Assembly: GCA_016187945.1 (NCBI GenBank)
Contig: JACPIT010000008.1
Coordinates: 1-64,000 of the forward strand
DNA: 64,000 nucleotides
Source: Opitutia bacterium
Lineage (GTDB): Bacteria > Verrucomicrobiota > Verrucomicrobiia > Opitutales > Opitutaceae
Direction of reading: 5' to 3'
The translations under genes and the position numbers were made by a program. Each line of letters starts with the position of its first letter. Within the stretch, counting starts at the first letter, position 1. Under the pieces are notes generated by a model that worked only from the letters and a program-made list of their open reading frames with translations, was not told where the DNA came from and did not search any database. Positions 8,868-17,267 of this stretch are shown in pieces.

Positions 8868-9224
8868 GGTGCCCGTTCCTCCTGTAGCGGCGGCCTATGA
8901 CCGCCGAGCGAATGTCACGCCACGCTCGACTCGGCGGTCATAGACCGCCGCTACAGCCGATCGGTGGGATGGGCATCCCGCCCCGACGTTGAACGCGCGC
9001 CAGGCGTCGGGGCAACAGGCTCCATCCACCGCGCGACCGTGCCGCTCGGACGGCAGGGCGCGGACTCCGCTTCGCGCCGAGTTTCTCCGTTGGGCGCCGC
9101 AAGACTGCGCGCGTCCCACCGGCCGCCGCGTTTCGGCGGCGAAGGGACTCGCCGCCCTGCCTCGGCGGTCACCCTTCAACATCAAGCCGCTCCCACCAAG
9201 CGACCGCACGCGCCCCACTCGTCC
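8868..9224. other. Intergenic repeat-bearing stretch
   Basis: About 360 bases without a supported gene. It begins with the long hairpin repeat at 8882-8956. Beyond it is GC-rich sequence with further self-complementary patches (gggatgggcatcccgcccc near 8966, and gccgccgcgtttcggcggc near 9122). It separates yqhD from the convergent histidine kinase gene, so a transcription-ending role is possible, though no T-run is present. Confidence 0.6.
8882..8956. repeat. Long inverted repeat (27-base arms), hairpin family 1
   Basis: The left arm starts ctgtagcggcgg (8882-8908) and the right arm ends ccgccgctacag (8930-8956). The arms are reverse complements at 26 of 27 positions, the mismatch allowing a G-U pair, around a loop of about 21 bases. 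The terminal GTAG/CTAC is shared with the other hairpins of this window. It looks like a dispersed intergenic repeat of REP or MITE type. Confidence 0.85.
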
Positions 9225-11669
9225 TCACTCCCGATTCACCGCACACCCGGCCACGGCTTCTGCGACGATGCTCAATGAAAACGGTTTCGGCACGAGGCGC
9301 GCCACGCGCAGCTTCGTCGCTTCGATTTCCTCGGCCTCGGTGAAAAATCCGCTCGCCAGCAGCACCGGCTGCGTCGGGCGCAGAGTCTTTATGCGCGCCG
9401 TGAGTTGCAGACCGTTCATGCCGGGCATCGTGAGGTCGGTGAACACCGCGGCGAAATCCGCCGGGCGCGCCTCGAATTCCGCGAGCGCCATCTCCGCGCG
9501 CTCGAACGCGCAGGGGCGGTAGCCGAGTTGCGCGAGGATTTCGCGCGTCGTGCTCAGCACGACGTCGTCATCGTCGACCACGAGGACTTCCTGCCCGCGT
9601 CCGCGCGGCAGCTCAAAGGGCGATTTCGATTTCGTCGGCACATCGCTCGCCGCCGCGGGCAGGTAGACGTTGAACAGCGTGCCACGCCCCGGCTGGCTGT
9701 AGACGGTGACGGCGCCACCGTGCTGTTGGACGATGCCGTGCACGACCGACAAACCGAGACCGGTGCCCTCGCCCGGCGCCTTCGTCGTGAAAAACGGCTC
9801 GAACACTCGCGCGACCACCTCGGGCGCCATGCCGGGGCCGTCGTCCTGGATGCCGACGCGCACGTAGCGTCCGGGTGCGAGCGCGACGGGTTTCGGCGAG
9901 TCCGCGGCGGTCACCTCCAGCACGTCGACGAGGAAGATCACGTGCCCGCCGACGCCGCGCAGCGCCTGCACGGCGTTCGTGCCGATGTTCATGAACACCT
10001 GGTGCGCCTGCGCCGGGTCGGCAAAAATCGGTGGAGTCTCGCCCGTCAGCCGCATCTCGAACGCCACCGCGCCGCGCCCGAGCACGCGGAGGAATTCCGT
10101 CGTCTCCTTCAACAGCGGCGCGATCTCGACGGGTTGTCGCGCCGACTCCGCACGCCGGGAGAACGCGAGGATCTGCTGCACGAGCTGGCGCGCCCGCCGC
10201 GCTGCGCGCATCACCTGCTGGAGTCCGTCGTGTTCGGGGCGCGAGGTCGGAAGCGAAAGCAGGCTGAGCTCGGTGTGGCCGAGGATCGCCGTGAGGACGT
10301 TGTTGAAGTCGTGCGCGATGCCGCCGGCGAGCGTGCCGATCGCCTCGAGTTTCTGCGCCTGCATCAACCGCTGCTCCTGCTGGCGCAACTGCTGGCGCGC
10401 CCGCACCTGTTCGGTGATGTCGCCGAGCGAAACCAGCACCGACCGGCCGAGCGGCCCGACCGTCACGCGCCACCAGCCGGCCGCGTCCGCTTTTTCGTAT
10501 TCGAAGCTGTGCACGCCGTTCGGCGCGGCCGCCTCGGCCAGCTTCGCCGCCAGCGCCGCCTCGGCGCCCAGCAGCGGCGTCAACGGCGCGCCCGGAGCCG
10601 GCAACGCGCGCAAGCCCAGCAGCCGCACGCCCGCCGGATTGATGCGGCGCACGCGAAGGTTTTCCGCACCGTCGCGGTCGAGCACCAGCAATCCGTCGTA
10701 GGCGCCGTCGAACACCGCGCGAATCTCCTCCGACTTCCGCACCAGTCGCGCCTGCATCCGCCGCAGCCGCCAGACCGCCCACAGTGCCACGAGCAGCGCC
10801 ACCACGAGCCCGGCCGCCACCGCCATCATCACTGCGAGCGCACTGTAGCCGCTCGGCTCGAGGTGACCGAACCACTGGCGGTAAATTTCGCCGAACCGCC
10901 CCGTGCGCTCGAGAATCGCGAGGCCTTCGTTGATCCTCGCGAGCAACTCGCGGTCGCCCGACTGCACGGCGTAACAATACTGGACGCTGTAGCCCGGCAC
11001 GTCGCCCTCGAGCACGCGCAGGTTCTTCACGCCGAGGTGATGCGCCAGCGCGAGTCCGCTCAGCCGGCTCACGAGCGTGGCGTCCGCCTCGCCGCGCGCG
11101 ACGGCGCGCACGGCCTCCTCGACGGAGTCGACCGTGAAGATCGATTGGTCGAGCTTCGCGCGCCGCAGGATGGTTTCGCCGAGGCTGCCGCGATGCACGG
11201 CCACGCGTTTCCCGCGACAATCCTCCAGCGAAGCGATGCGCTTCTCCTCGGCGCGCACGAAGAGCGCCCCCGCCATCGTCATGTAGGGAATCGAGAAATC
11301 CACCTCGCGCTCCCGCTCGGGGAACCGCGCGTAGGCTTGCAGCACGTCGAGCTGTCGCGCCTTGAACTGCTCGTGCACTTCGCGCGTGCGGCCGGTGACG
11401 CGCTCGAAGCGCAGTCCCATCACCGCCTCGATCTCGCGCGTCAGATCGACCGCGAAGCCCGCCATCGTGCCGTCCGCCTGGCGAAACGAGAACGGGTAAT
11501 TGTCGTCGAGCATCCCGACGCGGCTCGTCGGCGGAGCGACGGCAATGTCGGCGCGCACGAGGCAAAATCCCGCCAGAAGGGCCGTGAGCCAGACGAGTCT
11601 CCGCACGAGAGTCACCGCGGCACGCAAGCGGGAGACGTTGCGGATTTCAATCCGTCGTTTTGGCAACAA
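9225..11669 (-). CDS. Hybrid sensor histidine kinase with periplasmic solute-binding sensor domain
   Basis: An inner-membrane signalling protein of up to 814 residues. Order: signal/anchor segment about 20-40, type 3 extracellular solute-binding domain about 48-268, membrane helix about 273-298, PAS-like region about 315-425, dimerisation helix with the phosphorylated His453 in GGIAHDFNNVLTAI, ATPase domain with N-box around Asn565 and the glycine motifs DDGPGM and GTGLGLS, and a C-terminal receiver with Asp745 in FTDLTMPGMNG. The binding domain resembles amino-acid-type binding proteins, so a small-molecule ligand is likely. No ATG fits: the frame opens at TTG 11669, while GTG 11615 gives a compact signal peptide and may be the true start. 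No partner response regulator is adjacent. Confidence 0.9.
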   Translation of the reverse strand: MLPKRRIEIRNVSRLRAAVTLVRRLVWLTALLAGFCLVRADIAVAPPTSRVGMLDDNYPFSFRQADGTMAGFAVDLTREIEAVMGLRFERVTGRTREVHEQFKARQLDVLQAYARFPEREREVDFSIPYMTMAGALFVRAEEKRIASLEDCRGKRVAVHRGSLGETILRRAKLDQSIFTVDSVEEAVRAVARGEADATLVSRLSGLALAHHLGVKNLRVLEGDVPGYSVQYCYAVQSGDRELLARINEGLAILERTGRFGEIYRQWFGHLEPSGYSALAVMMAVAAGLVVALLVALWAVWRLRRMQARLVRKSEEIRAVFDGAYDGLLVLDRDGAENLRVRRINPAGVRLLGLRALPAPGAPLTPLLGAEAALAAKLAEAAAPNGVHSFEYEKADAAGWWRVTVGPLGRSVLVSLGDITEQVRARQQLRQQEQRLMQAQKLEAIGTLAGGIAHDFNNVLTAILGHTELSLLSLPTSRPEHDGLQQVMRAARRARQLVQQILAFSRRAESARQPVEIAPLLKETTEFLRVLGRGAVAFEMRLTGETPPIFADPAQAHQVFMNIGTNAVQALRGVGGHVIFLVDVLEVTAADSPKPVALAPGRYVRVGIQDDGPGMAPEVVARVFEPFFTTKAPGEGTGLGLSVVHGIVQQHGGAVTVYSQPGRGTLFNVYLPAAASDVPTKSKSPFELPRGRGQEVLVVDDDDVVLSTTREILAQLGYRPCAFERAEMALAEFEARPADFAAVFTDLTMPGMNGLQLTARIKTLRPTQPVLLASGFFTEAEEIEATKLRVARLVPKPFSLSIVAEAVAGCAVNRE

Positions 11670-11708
11670 CCCGCCGTCAGAAGGAAAGCTCCCGCGTCCT
11701 CACGCGTC

Positions 11709-11784
11709 GTAGCCGCCGACGTCAGTCGGCTGAAGCGTCCGGACGCTCGTTCGCCGTTCCCAGCCGACCGACGTCGGCTGCCAC
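11709..11784. repeat. Long inverted repeat (24-base arms), hairpin family 2
   Basis: The left arm 11709-11732 starts gtagccgccgacgtc and the right arm 11761-11784 ends cgacgtcggctgccac. The arms match as reverse complements at 21 of 24 positions. It lies in the gap between the histidine kinase start and the GH53 gene end. The arm sequence differs from the repeat at 8882, but the architecture is the same. Confidence 0.75.
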
Positions 11785-11827
11785 GAATGACGCGGCGACC
11801 GTGCCACCGACCACGCGGCCCGAGTCG

Positions 11828-12910
11828 CTACTTTGCCGTGCCGAACAGCGCCGTCGCTCCCGGCAGCATTTCGCCGCGCTCGTCGAACAGCGCGCAGGTG
11901 CCGCTTTCCCACGCGTAGTGACCCGGCAACGGGATCGACTCCGGGTGCCAATACCACACGCCGCGCCCGAGCCCGTGCGGGACACCGCGCACCGCTGCGA
12001 CGACATCGCGAAGAAACTGCGCCTGCCCCGCCGGCGTGAGCGGCCAATCCATGTTGGCCTTCCCGGTCCACTTCTTCGAGGTCTTCCACGGATAACCGGC
12101 TTCGACGACTTGGATCGGTTTTTGAAATTCGTCCGCCAGCGCCGCGAGCGTGCGCCGGTAGTTCGCCAAGCCGCCGTGCCAATCCGGATAATAGCTCAGC
12201 CCGATGACGTCGTAGTCGAGCCCGGCGTCGCGCACATGGCGGAACCACCACAGGGACTTCGCAAGATTTCCGCCGCTCTCGATGTGCAAAATGATCCGCG
12301 GCTGCCCCGCTCCGCGCGGCACGGCCTCGATGCCGGCGCGCAGCAAGCGCGCGAGTCGCGACCACGCGGCCGCATCCTCGTCGGCCGGCGCGCCGAAATT
12401 CACGCGACCATCCGGCCACAGGGCGCCGTTGGTGATCTCGTTGCCGATCTGCACGAAATCCGGCCGCAAGCCCTCGCGCTCGAAACGCGCGAGCACGCCC
12501 CGCGTGTAGGCGCCGACGCGCGCGACGAGTTCGTCGAACGGCAGCGCGCTCCACGCCGCGGGTTTGATCTGTTTCTGCGGATCGGCCCACGTGTCGGAGT
12601 AGTGCAGGTCGAGCATGAACGCCGCGCCCGCCGCCTTCACGCGCCGCGCGAGCGCGACCGTGTAGTCGAGCGAGTTGTCGACGATGCCCTCCGGCTGCGG
12701 ATTCACGAAGAGCCGCAAGCGCACGCCGTTCATCCCCTCGGCGCGGAAGAGCGCGAGCGCGTCGCCCGCCCGGCCGTTCTTGGAAAACTTCGCGCCGCGC
12801 TCCTCGTAGATAGGCAGCGCGGACAGATCGGCGCCGACGTAGAACGGCTCGGCGCCGAGCGCCGTCGCCCCGGCGACGAGAAGGAACGCCAACCTGCACC
12901 GCGTTTTCAT
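11828..12910 (-). CDS. Secreted GH53 arabinogalactan endo-beta-1,4-galactanase
   Basis: Cleaves beta-1,4-galactan chains, as in pectin side chains. The protein has 360 residues with a signal peptide ending near Ala20. The GH53 barrel opens with YVGADLSALPIYEERG and contains FVNPQPEG, DLHYSDTWADP, the acid/base Glu158 in QIGNEITNG, YYPDWHG and the nucleophile Glu270 in VVEAGYP. All catalytic and signature motifs are intact and the length is that of a single-domain family member. It has its own gene space between the kinase and the PEP-CTERM protein and is not obviously part of the sulfatase region, although it may share its biology. Confidence 0.93.
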   Translation of the reverse strand: MKTRCRLAFLLVAGATALGAEPFYVGADLSALPIYEERGAKFSKNGRAGDALALFRAEGMNGVRLRLFVNPQPEGIVDNSLDYTVALARRVKAAGAAFMLDLHYSDTWADPQKQIKPAAWSALPFDELVARVGAYTRGVLARFEREGLRPDFVQIGNEITNGALWPDGRVNFGAPADEDAAAWSRLARLLRAGIEAVPRGAGQPRIILHIESGGNLAKSLWWFRHVRDAGLDYDVIGLSYYPDWHGGLANYRRTLAALADEFQKPIQVVEAGYPWKTSKKWTGKANMDWPLTPAGQAQFLRDVVAAVRGVPHGLGRGVWYWHPESIPLPGHYAWESGTCALFDERGEMLPGATALFGTAK

Positions 12911-13014
12911 AGGCCGACGAAACTAGGCGCGTGCACGAGCGAAGACAAACGTGCAGTCGTCGCGACCGCGCTCGGCCGCGGCAGCCGGTTCGTGGATTTC
13001 CGCTGGCAGCGCTC

Positions 13015-13890
13015 CTACGTGCGCCGGCGCGAGCGGCGCCAACCCATCGCAGCCATGAACGCGAGGGCGCCGAGGAGCGCGGCCATGGTCGCCGGCTCCG
13101 GCACAGAGGTGGCGAGCGTGATCGAGGTGAGATTCGAGAAACCGGCTGCGAACGTGCTCACCGTCCCGGCGGCAGTCGCCATGTAGATCGTCGTGCCCGA
13201 CGTGAAATAGATGTTGTCCGAATCGTCGATCACGAGGTCGGTGATGTTGTAGCCCGTAAGAAACGTGCTCGCCGCACCGGCCGGTGTGATCTTCAGGATC
13301 GCTCCGTGCGCGTCGGAGACGAACGCGTTGCCCGCCCGGTCAAAATCGATGGCGGAAAAACTCGACGTGAAACTCACGGATGCGAACAACGACGGACTGC
13401 CGCCGCTCGAAACGCTGTAGACGACCATGGGATTGTAGCCGCCGGCGACGTAGAGCGCGCCCGCGTCGTTGAAGGCCGCGTCGTGCGGATAACTCATGCT
13501 CGTTCCCCACAGGCTCGCGCTGCCGCCCGGCAGCACCTTGTAGACGCCGATGCTCACGTCCGCCACGTAGAGATTGCCCGCCGCATCGAACGTCATGCCG
13601 AGCAGGTTCGAGTTCGTCGGAAAATTCGTCGCGTAGTCCGTCACGTTGCGCGACGGGTCGATGACGGACACTTTGTGCGCCGTCGTGCTCGAGACGTAGA
13701 GGCTGCCGCCCGGGTCCGCTGCGAGACCGTAGACGTGGGCGAACCCCGTGGCGTAGGTGCTGACGTTGCCGGCGAGATCGACGCGCTTGATCGTCCCGTC
13801 GCCGCTGTCGCCGACGTAGAACACCTGCGCGTGCGCGAAACCGGCTGCCACTGCGAGCAGCGCGACCCACCGACCAGCCCGGAGTCTCAT
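13015..13890 (-). CDS. PEP-CTERM anchored NHL/SMP-30-like beta-propeller protein
   Basis: A secreted 291-residue protein with a signal peptide ending near Ala21. The body consists of repeated propeller blades with the recurring pattern D-x-A-G-N-L-Y-V-A (for example TFDAAGNLYVAD and DFDRAGNAFVSD), as in NHL or SMP-30 type propellers. The C-terminus is a clear PEP-CTERM signal: VPEPATMAA, a hydrophobic helix and an arginine-rich end. That tail sends proteins to the exosortase sorting system, which couples to exopolysaccharide in many Gram-negatives. No exosortase gene is in the window. The binding partner or substrate is unknown. Confidence 0.88.
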   Translation of the reverse strand: MRLRAGRWVALLAVAAGFAHAQVFYVGDSGDGTIKRVDLAGNVSTYATGFAHVYGLAADPGGSLYVSSTTAHKVSVIDPSRNVTDYATNFPTNSNLLGMTFDAAGNLYVADVSIGVYKVLPGGSASLWGTSMSYPHDAAFNDAGALYVAGGYNPMVVYSVSSGGSPSLFASVSFTSSFSAIDFDRAGNAFVSDAHGAILKITPAGAASTFLTGYNITDLVIDDSDNIYFTSGTTIYMATAAGTVSTFAAGFSNLTSITLATSVPEPATMAALLGALAFMAAMGWRRSRRRT

Positions 13891-14110
13891 GCCGCGATTC
13901 TACCCGAGGCGCGCGGGACGGGCTGCGCGGCGATTGCTATTTTCGGTTCCGGGCGGAATTTCCGATCTCCGCTTCGGGTGCGCGTTTTGCGGTGGCCAAC
14001 CGCGGCACCCTTTCACGCCCGGCGAGTTCGATCGATTTGCGCGTCGGCTCGAAGGAGCGCGCCACGTCAGCACGCGCCCCTTCGGCGACCGCAAGCTTCG
14101 CGAATTGCGA

Positions 14111-16993
14111 TCAGAACTCCAGCGAGGCCGAGAACCGGAAGCTCCGCGGCTCGCGCAGATAGACGCGACGCAAGTGAGTCAGGTCGCTCGTGTAGCGGCC
14201 GGGATCGACGACATTGCTGTTGCCCACGTTGTTGACGTTGAGCTGGAGCCGCAGCAGCGCCCGCGGTTTCGCCAGCCGGAAAGTTTTTCCGAGAAACAGA
14301 TTCGCCTGGTAGACCGGCCGGCCGTAGCGCTCAAAACCGTCTTCGGACGCCTTGTGCAGCAGCGGAGCTCCCTGATAGAGGAATGCTCCGCCCACGAAGA
14401 CGTCCTTCAGCGCGCCGTCGCCAAATCGATAGCGAGTCGTGGCGTTGGCCTTCCAAGCGCGACCGCCCTTGGAGTCGCCGAGTTGCGCCGCCTCGTTGTC
14501 GTCGAGATCCGCCATCAGGGACGCGATCTGACTCTCGATTGCCGCGACGTCCGTGGTATTGCCGGCGGCTTTCTCGCGCACGAACGCGAGCGATTGCGAG
14601 AGGTAGGGTTCGCGTTCCGTGAAGAAGTTGCTCCGCACCTGGTGCGTATACGACGCGCTGAGACGGAAGGTCCAGTTGGCGGTGGGATTGCCCACGAACT
14701 CGAGTTCCGCGCCCTTGCTGGCGACGTCGATCATCATCGCGGAAAACGCCACGTGCTGCGCGTCGTATTCGGTCTGAGTGATGCGCCCGCGGCCCAGCAG
14801 GTAATCGAGCATGCCATTGATCTCTTGCGGATAAAACCAGTTGGTGGTGCCGCCCGACCCGCCCGGCGCGATGGCGGCGTCGTTGGTCTGCGTGGTGTCG
14901 AAATAATTGAGCCGGGCGAAATAGCGGTTATCGCCCAGCAAATCGAACATCACGCCAGCATCGATGCCCCGGCCGCGCGAGGGCGGCGGGAGGTCGTTCG
15001 GGATCACCGTGCGATCAAATCGCGGCGTGCCGACGTTGGACGACTGGTTGACGAAAAGTGAAATGCGATCGGTGGCGTGAAAAACTCCGCCGAGCGTCCG
15101 GGTGTAGAATGTGCGATCCACGCGTGTCTCCGCGCCCGGGACGATCGCCCATTCGTTGGCAATCTTCTCGCCGGAGGCCACCCGCGCATCGGTGGCGCCG
15201 ACGCGCGCCGTCACACCCTGATGGAAGACGATGTCGTCGATGCGGTATCCGAACGTCGTGACCAGGCGATCGCTGAACCAAAAATTCTGCATCGCGCCCA
15301 TATACGAGCGAGTGTCGCGACTATCGAAGCCCTCGTCCGTTTGATTGAACGCGACATTGCGCACTCCGAACTGGCGCGAACCGATGGCGAGCGGCGGCAA
15401 TGCGCCATCCGGCGTCGACGACAGATAGTAGGTGCGATAGTCGCCCTCGGTGACGTAGTTGCGCCGCCAAAGCCGGTTGGCCAGCCCTTCGGGCGCCGTG
15501 GCACTGCTGATCGGGACGCCGCTCTGGTCGACCAGGATCTGGACGTTGCGGTGACGTTCACGATCGAGCGTGCCGTCCTCGAACAAGCCGGCGAAGCGGT
15601 GCCGTCCCCACTTTTTTCCCAGGTCGAGTTCGTAGGCGGCAGTCAGACGCGCAACCTCGTTCGTGATCAGAGCCGACTCGGGCATCCAGGAGGTTTCCAT
15701 GTAGAGTTTGCCGGCATGCGAGTTGGCCGTGGTGCCGCCAGCGAGGGCCGGCAGCGTCAGGTTCGGGTCGCCGAGGAGGTCCGCCATGTTGTTTGAGAGA
15801 AGATAATTGGTGGACCTGTTATCGGCCTCGTTCCGCTGCCAGGCCGCTTCGATCGAGAGGCGGTCGCTCAGCTTCTGCTCGACGCGGACGATCGTGTTAT
15901 GGAAACGGGAGTCGTAGCGCGCGCCCGGTCCGGTGACGCTGTAGTCGATCGGCAGCACGTCGTCGGAAACCAATCCCTTGTTGGCGACCAAGGTGCTGAC
16001 GGTGCCGCGCGAGGCGAGTTCGTTGCGCAGATTGAAAATCGTGCCGTCGTTCTCGAAGAGCGTGTAACGCGCGGTCGTCGCGACGACCGCGGTGCCGCGT
16101 CCCGCGAGATCGGCCGAGCCGTCATAGACCTGCGAACCCTGTTGGCGCCAGAGTGTGAGCTGATCGGCAGCACCCCACGGCGTCGTGATGTGGTGGGCGA
16201 GATTGCCACCGCCGTGTGAGACGGAAATCACCGTGCGCTCGAATGGCCGGATCGTGAGCGCTCCCGTGAGCCGGTGGTTGTCCTCGAAATCCCAGTAGCG
16301 CCAGCCGTGTCGGTCGCCGTAAACGCCGAAGAGCCGCAGCGCCAGCGTGTCTTTTTTCAGCACCTGGTTGAAATCGACCTCCGTGCGCCGGTAGTCCCAC
16401 GACCCCAGCTCTCCGCGCACGACGCGAATGCTGCGGTTGGTTTGCGCGCGTTTGGTCGTCAGCGCGACGAGGCCGCCGGTCGCGCCCGTGCCGAACAAAA
16501 TCGAATTGGGACCGCTGGACAGCTCGACGCGCTCGATGTCCGCCAGATCGACGGGCACGCCGGTCTCCGCGAGATCCATGGACACGCCGCCGGTTTGCCC
16601 GCGAACGCGAAACGGCGAGTTCGTCGTGTCGGCGCGGCCCGAGGACAACGCGTTGAACCCTTCGCCGTCGTTGAAGTCGGGCTCGAAGTTGTTCGCGAAC
16701 GGAAGCATGTCGCCCAGCGTCCGCGCGCCGATGTCGTCGAGAAATTCTTTCGTGAAAGGCGTGATCGCGGCGGCGGTATCCTTCAGCGAGGTATTGAGCC
16801 GGGAGCCGGAGGTCGTGTTGGCGGCCTGGTAGCCCACGTCGTTCGTGGCTTGGACGACGAACACCGACAGCTTGACCGGCTCGTCGTCGCTGTGCGTCGG
16901 GGACGGCGCGACCGTCTGGGCGGAAAGCGAAGAAAGGAGGGCAACGGCGCAGAAGGACGTTGCGCGGATACGCAGGGCGCGAGGGTGGCTCAT
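14111..16993 (-). CDS. TonB-dependent outer-membrane receptor
   Basis: An energised outer-membrane importer of 960 residues. A signal peptide ends near the SLSAQ segment (about residue 26). The plug domain runs from about 65 to 190 with LKDTAAAITPFTKEFLDDIGA and VELSSGPNSILFGTGATGG. A long beta-barrel follows, ending in an aromatic-rich last strand with terminal Phe (FSASLEF), as expected for BAM insertion. There is no N-terminal STN or carboxypeptidase-like domain. It resembles the large receptor family of Opitutaceae. A GATTGTTAACAA-type operator lies about 150 bases upstream of its start, linking it to the GH26/sulfatase units. I infer uptake of oligosaccharides released from the sulfated polymer; no SusD partner is present. 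Confidence 0.92.
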   Translation of the reverse strand: MSHPRALRIRATSFCAVALLSSLSAQTVAPSPTHSDDEPVKLSVFVVQATNDVGYQAANTTSGSRLNTSLKDTAAAITPFTKEFLDDIGARTLGDMLPFANNFEPDFNDGEGFNALSSGRADTTNSPFRVRGQTGGVSMDLAETGVPVDLADIERVELSSGPNSILFGTGATGGLVALTTKRAQTNRSIRVVRGELGSWDYRRTEVDFNQVLKKDTLALRLFGVYGDRHGWRYWDFEDNHRLTGALTIRPFERTVISVSHGGGNLAHHITTPWGAADQLTLWRQQGSQVYDGSADLAGRGTAVVATTARYTLFENDGTIFNLRNELASRGTVSTLVANKGLVSDDVLPIDYSVTGPGARYDSRFHNTIVRVEQKLSDRLSIEAAWQRNEADNRSTNYLLSNNMADLLGDPNLTLPALAGGTTANSHAGKLYMETSWMPESALITNEVARLTAAYELDLGKKWGRHRFAGLFEDGTLDRERHRNVQILVDQSGVPISSATAPEGLANRLWRRNYVTEGDYRTYYLSSTPDGALPPLAIGSRQFGVRNVAFNQTDEGFDSRDTRSYMGAMQNFWFSDRLVTTFGYRIDDIVFHQGVTARVGATDARVASGEKIANEWAIVPGAETRVDRTFYTRTLGGVFHATDRISLFVNQSSNVGTPRFDRTVIPNDLPPPSRGRGIDAGVMFDLLGDNRYFARLNYFDTTQTNDAAIAPGGSGGTTNWFYPQEINGMLDYLLGRGRITQTEYDAQHVAFSAMMIDVASKGAELEFVGNPTANWTFRLSASYTHQVRSNFFTEREPYLSQSLAFVREKAAGNTTDVAAIESQIASLMADLDDNEAAQLGDSKGGRAWKANATTRYRFGDGALKDVFVGGAFLYQGAPLLHKASEDGFERYGRPVYQANLFLGKTFRLAKPRALLRLQLNVNNVGNSNVVDPGRYTSDLTHLRRVYLREPRSFRFSASLEF

Positions 16994-17141
16994 TGGTTTG
17001 GGGGTGGAGGATAAAGGGCCGCCCGCGCAGGAGCGGAGGCGATCGCGGCGGCCGCGGGGGAGTTGGGGTGGTTCGGGTGAGACCGGAGGCCTCGGCGGTG
17101 GATGACGAAAAGCCGGAGGCTGATGTCAATCATCTTTTGGC

Positions 17142-17155
17142 GATTGTTAACAAAG
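17142..17155. promoter_or_regulatory. Candidate GntR-type operator upstream of the TonB receptor
   Basis: GATTGTTAACAAAG, 12 of 14 matches to the palindrome GATTGTTAACAATC seen at 47906. It lies in the gap between the sulfatase end and the receptor start. A tgtcaat (minus-strand ATTGACA, a possible -35 box) is found at 17124-17130. Confidence 0.5.
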
Positions 17156-17267
17156 CACACGATGGCAGCTCGCGGCTTGCGCCCTGGTCGCAGGGAAAGC
17201 CGCCGGCGGCATTCGTTCGCGCATCGCGGAGGATCATTGGGTCGATAAAAACGCGACGCGGGCGCGA

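Noticed and set aside
6491-8887. A 798-codon plus-strand frame across the ClC and yqhD genes
   Set aside because: The first half is antisense to ClC and the second half is out of frame with yqhD; no conserved motif.
9405-11918. An 837-codon open frame on the plus strand
   Set aside because: Antisense to the histidine kinase; arginine- and alanine-rich composition without domains.
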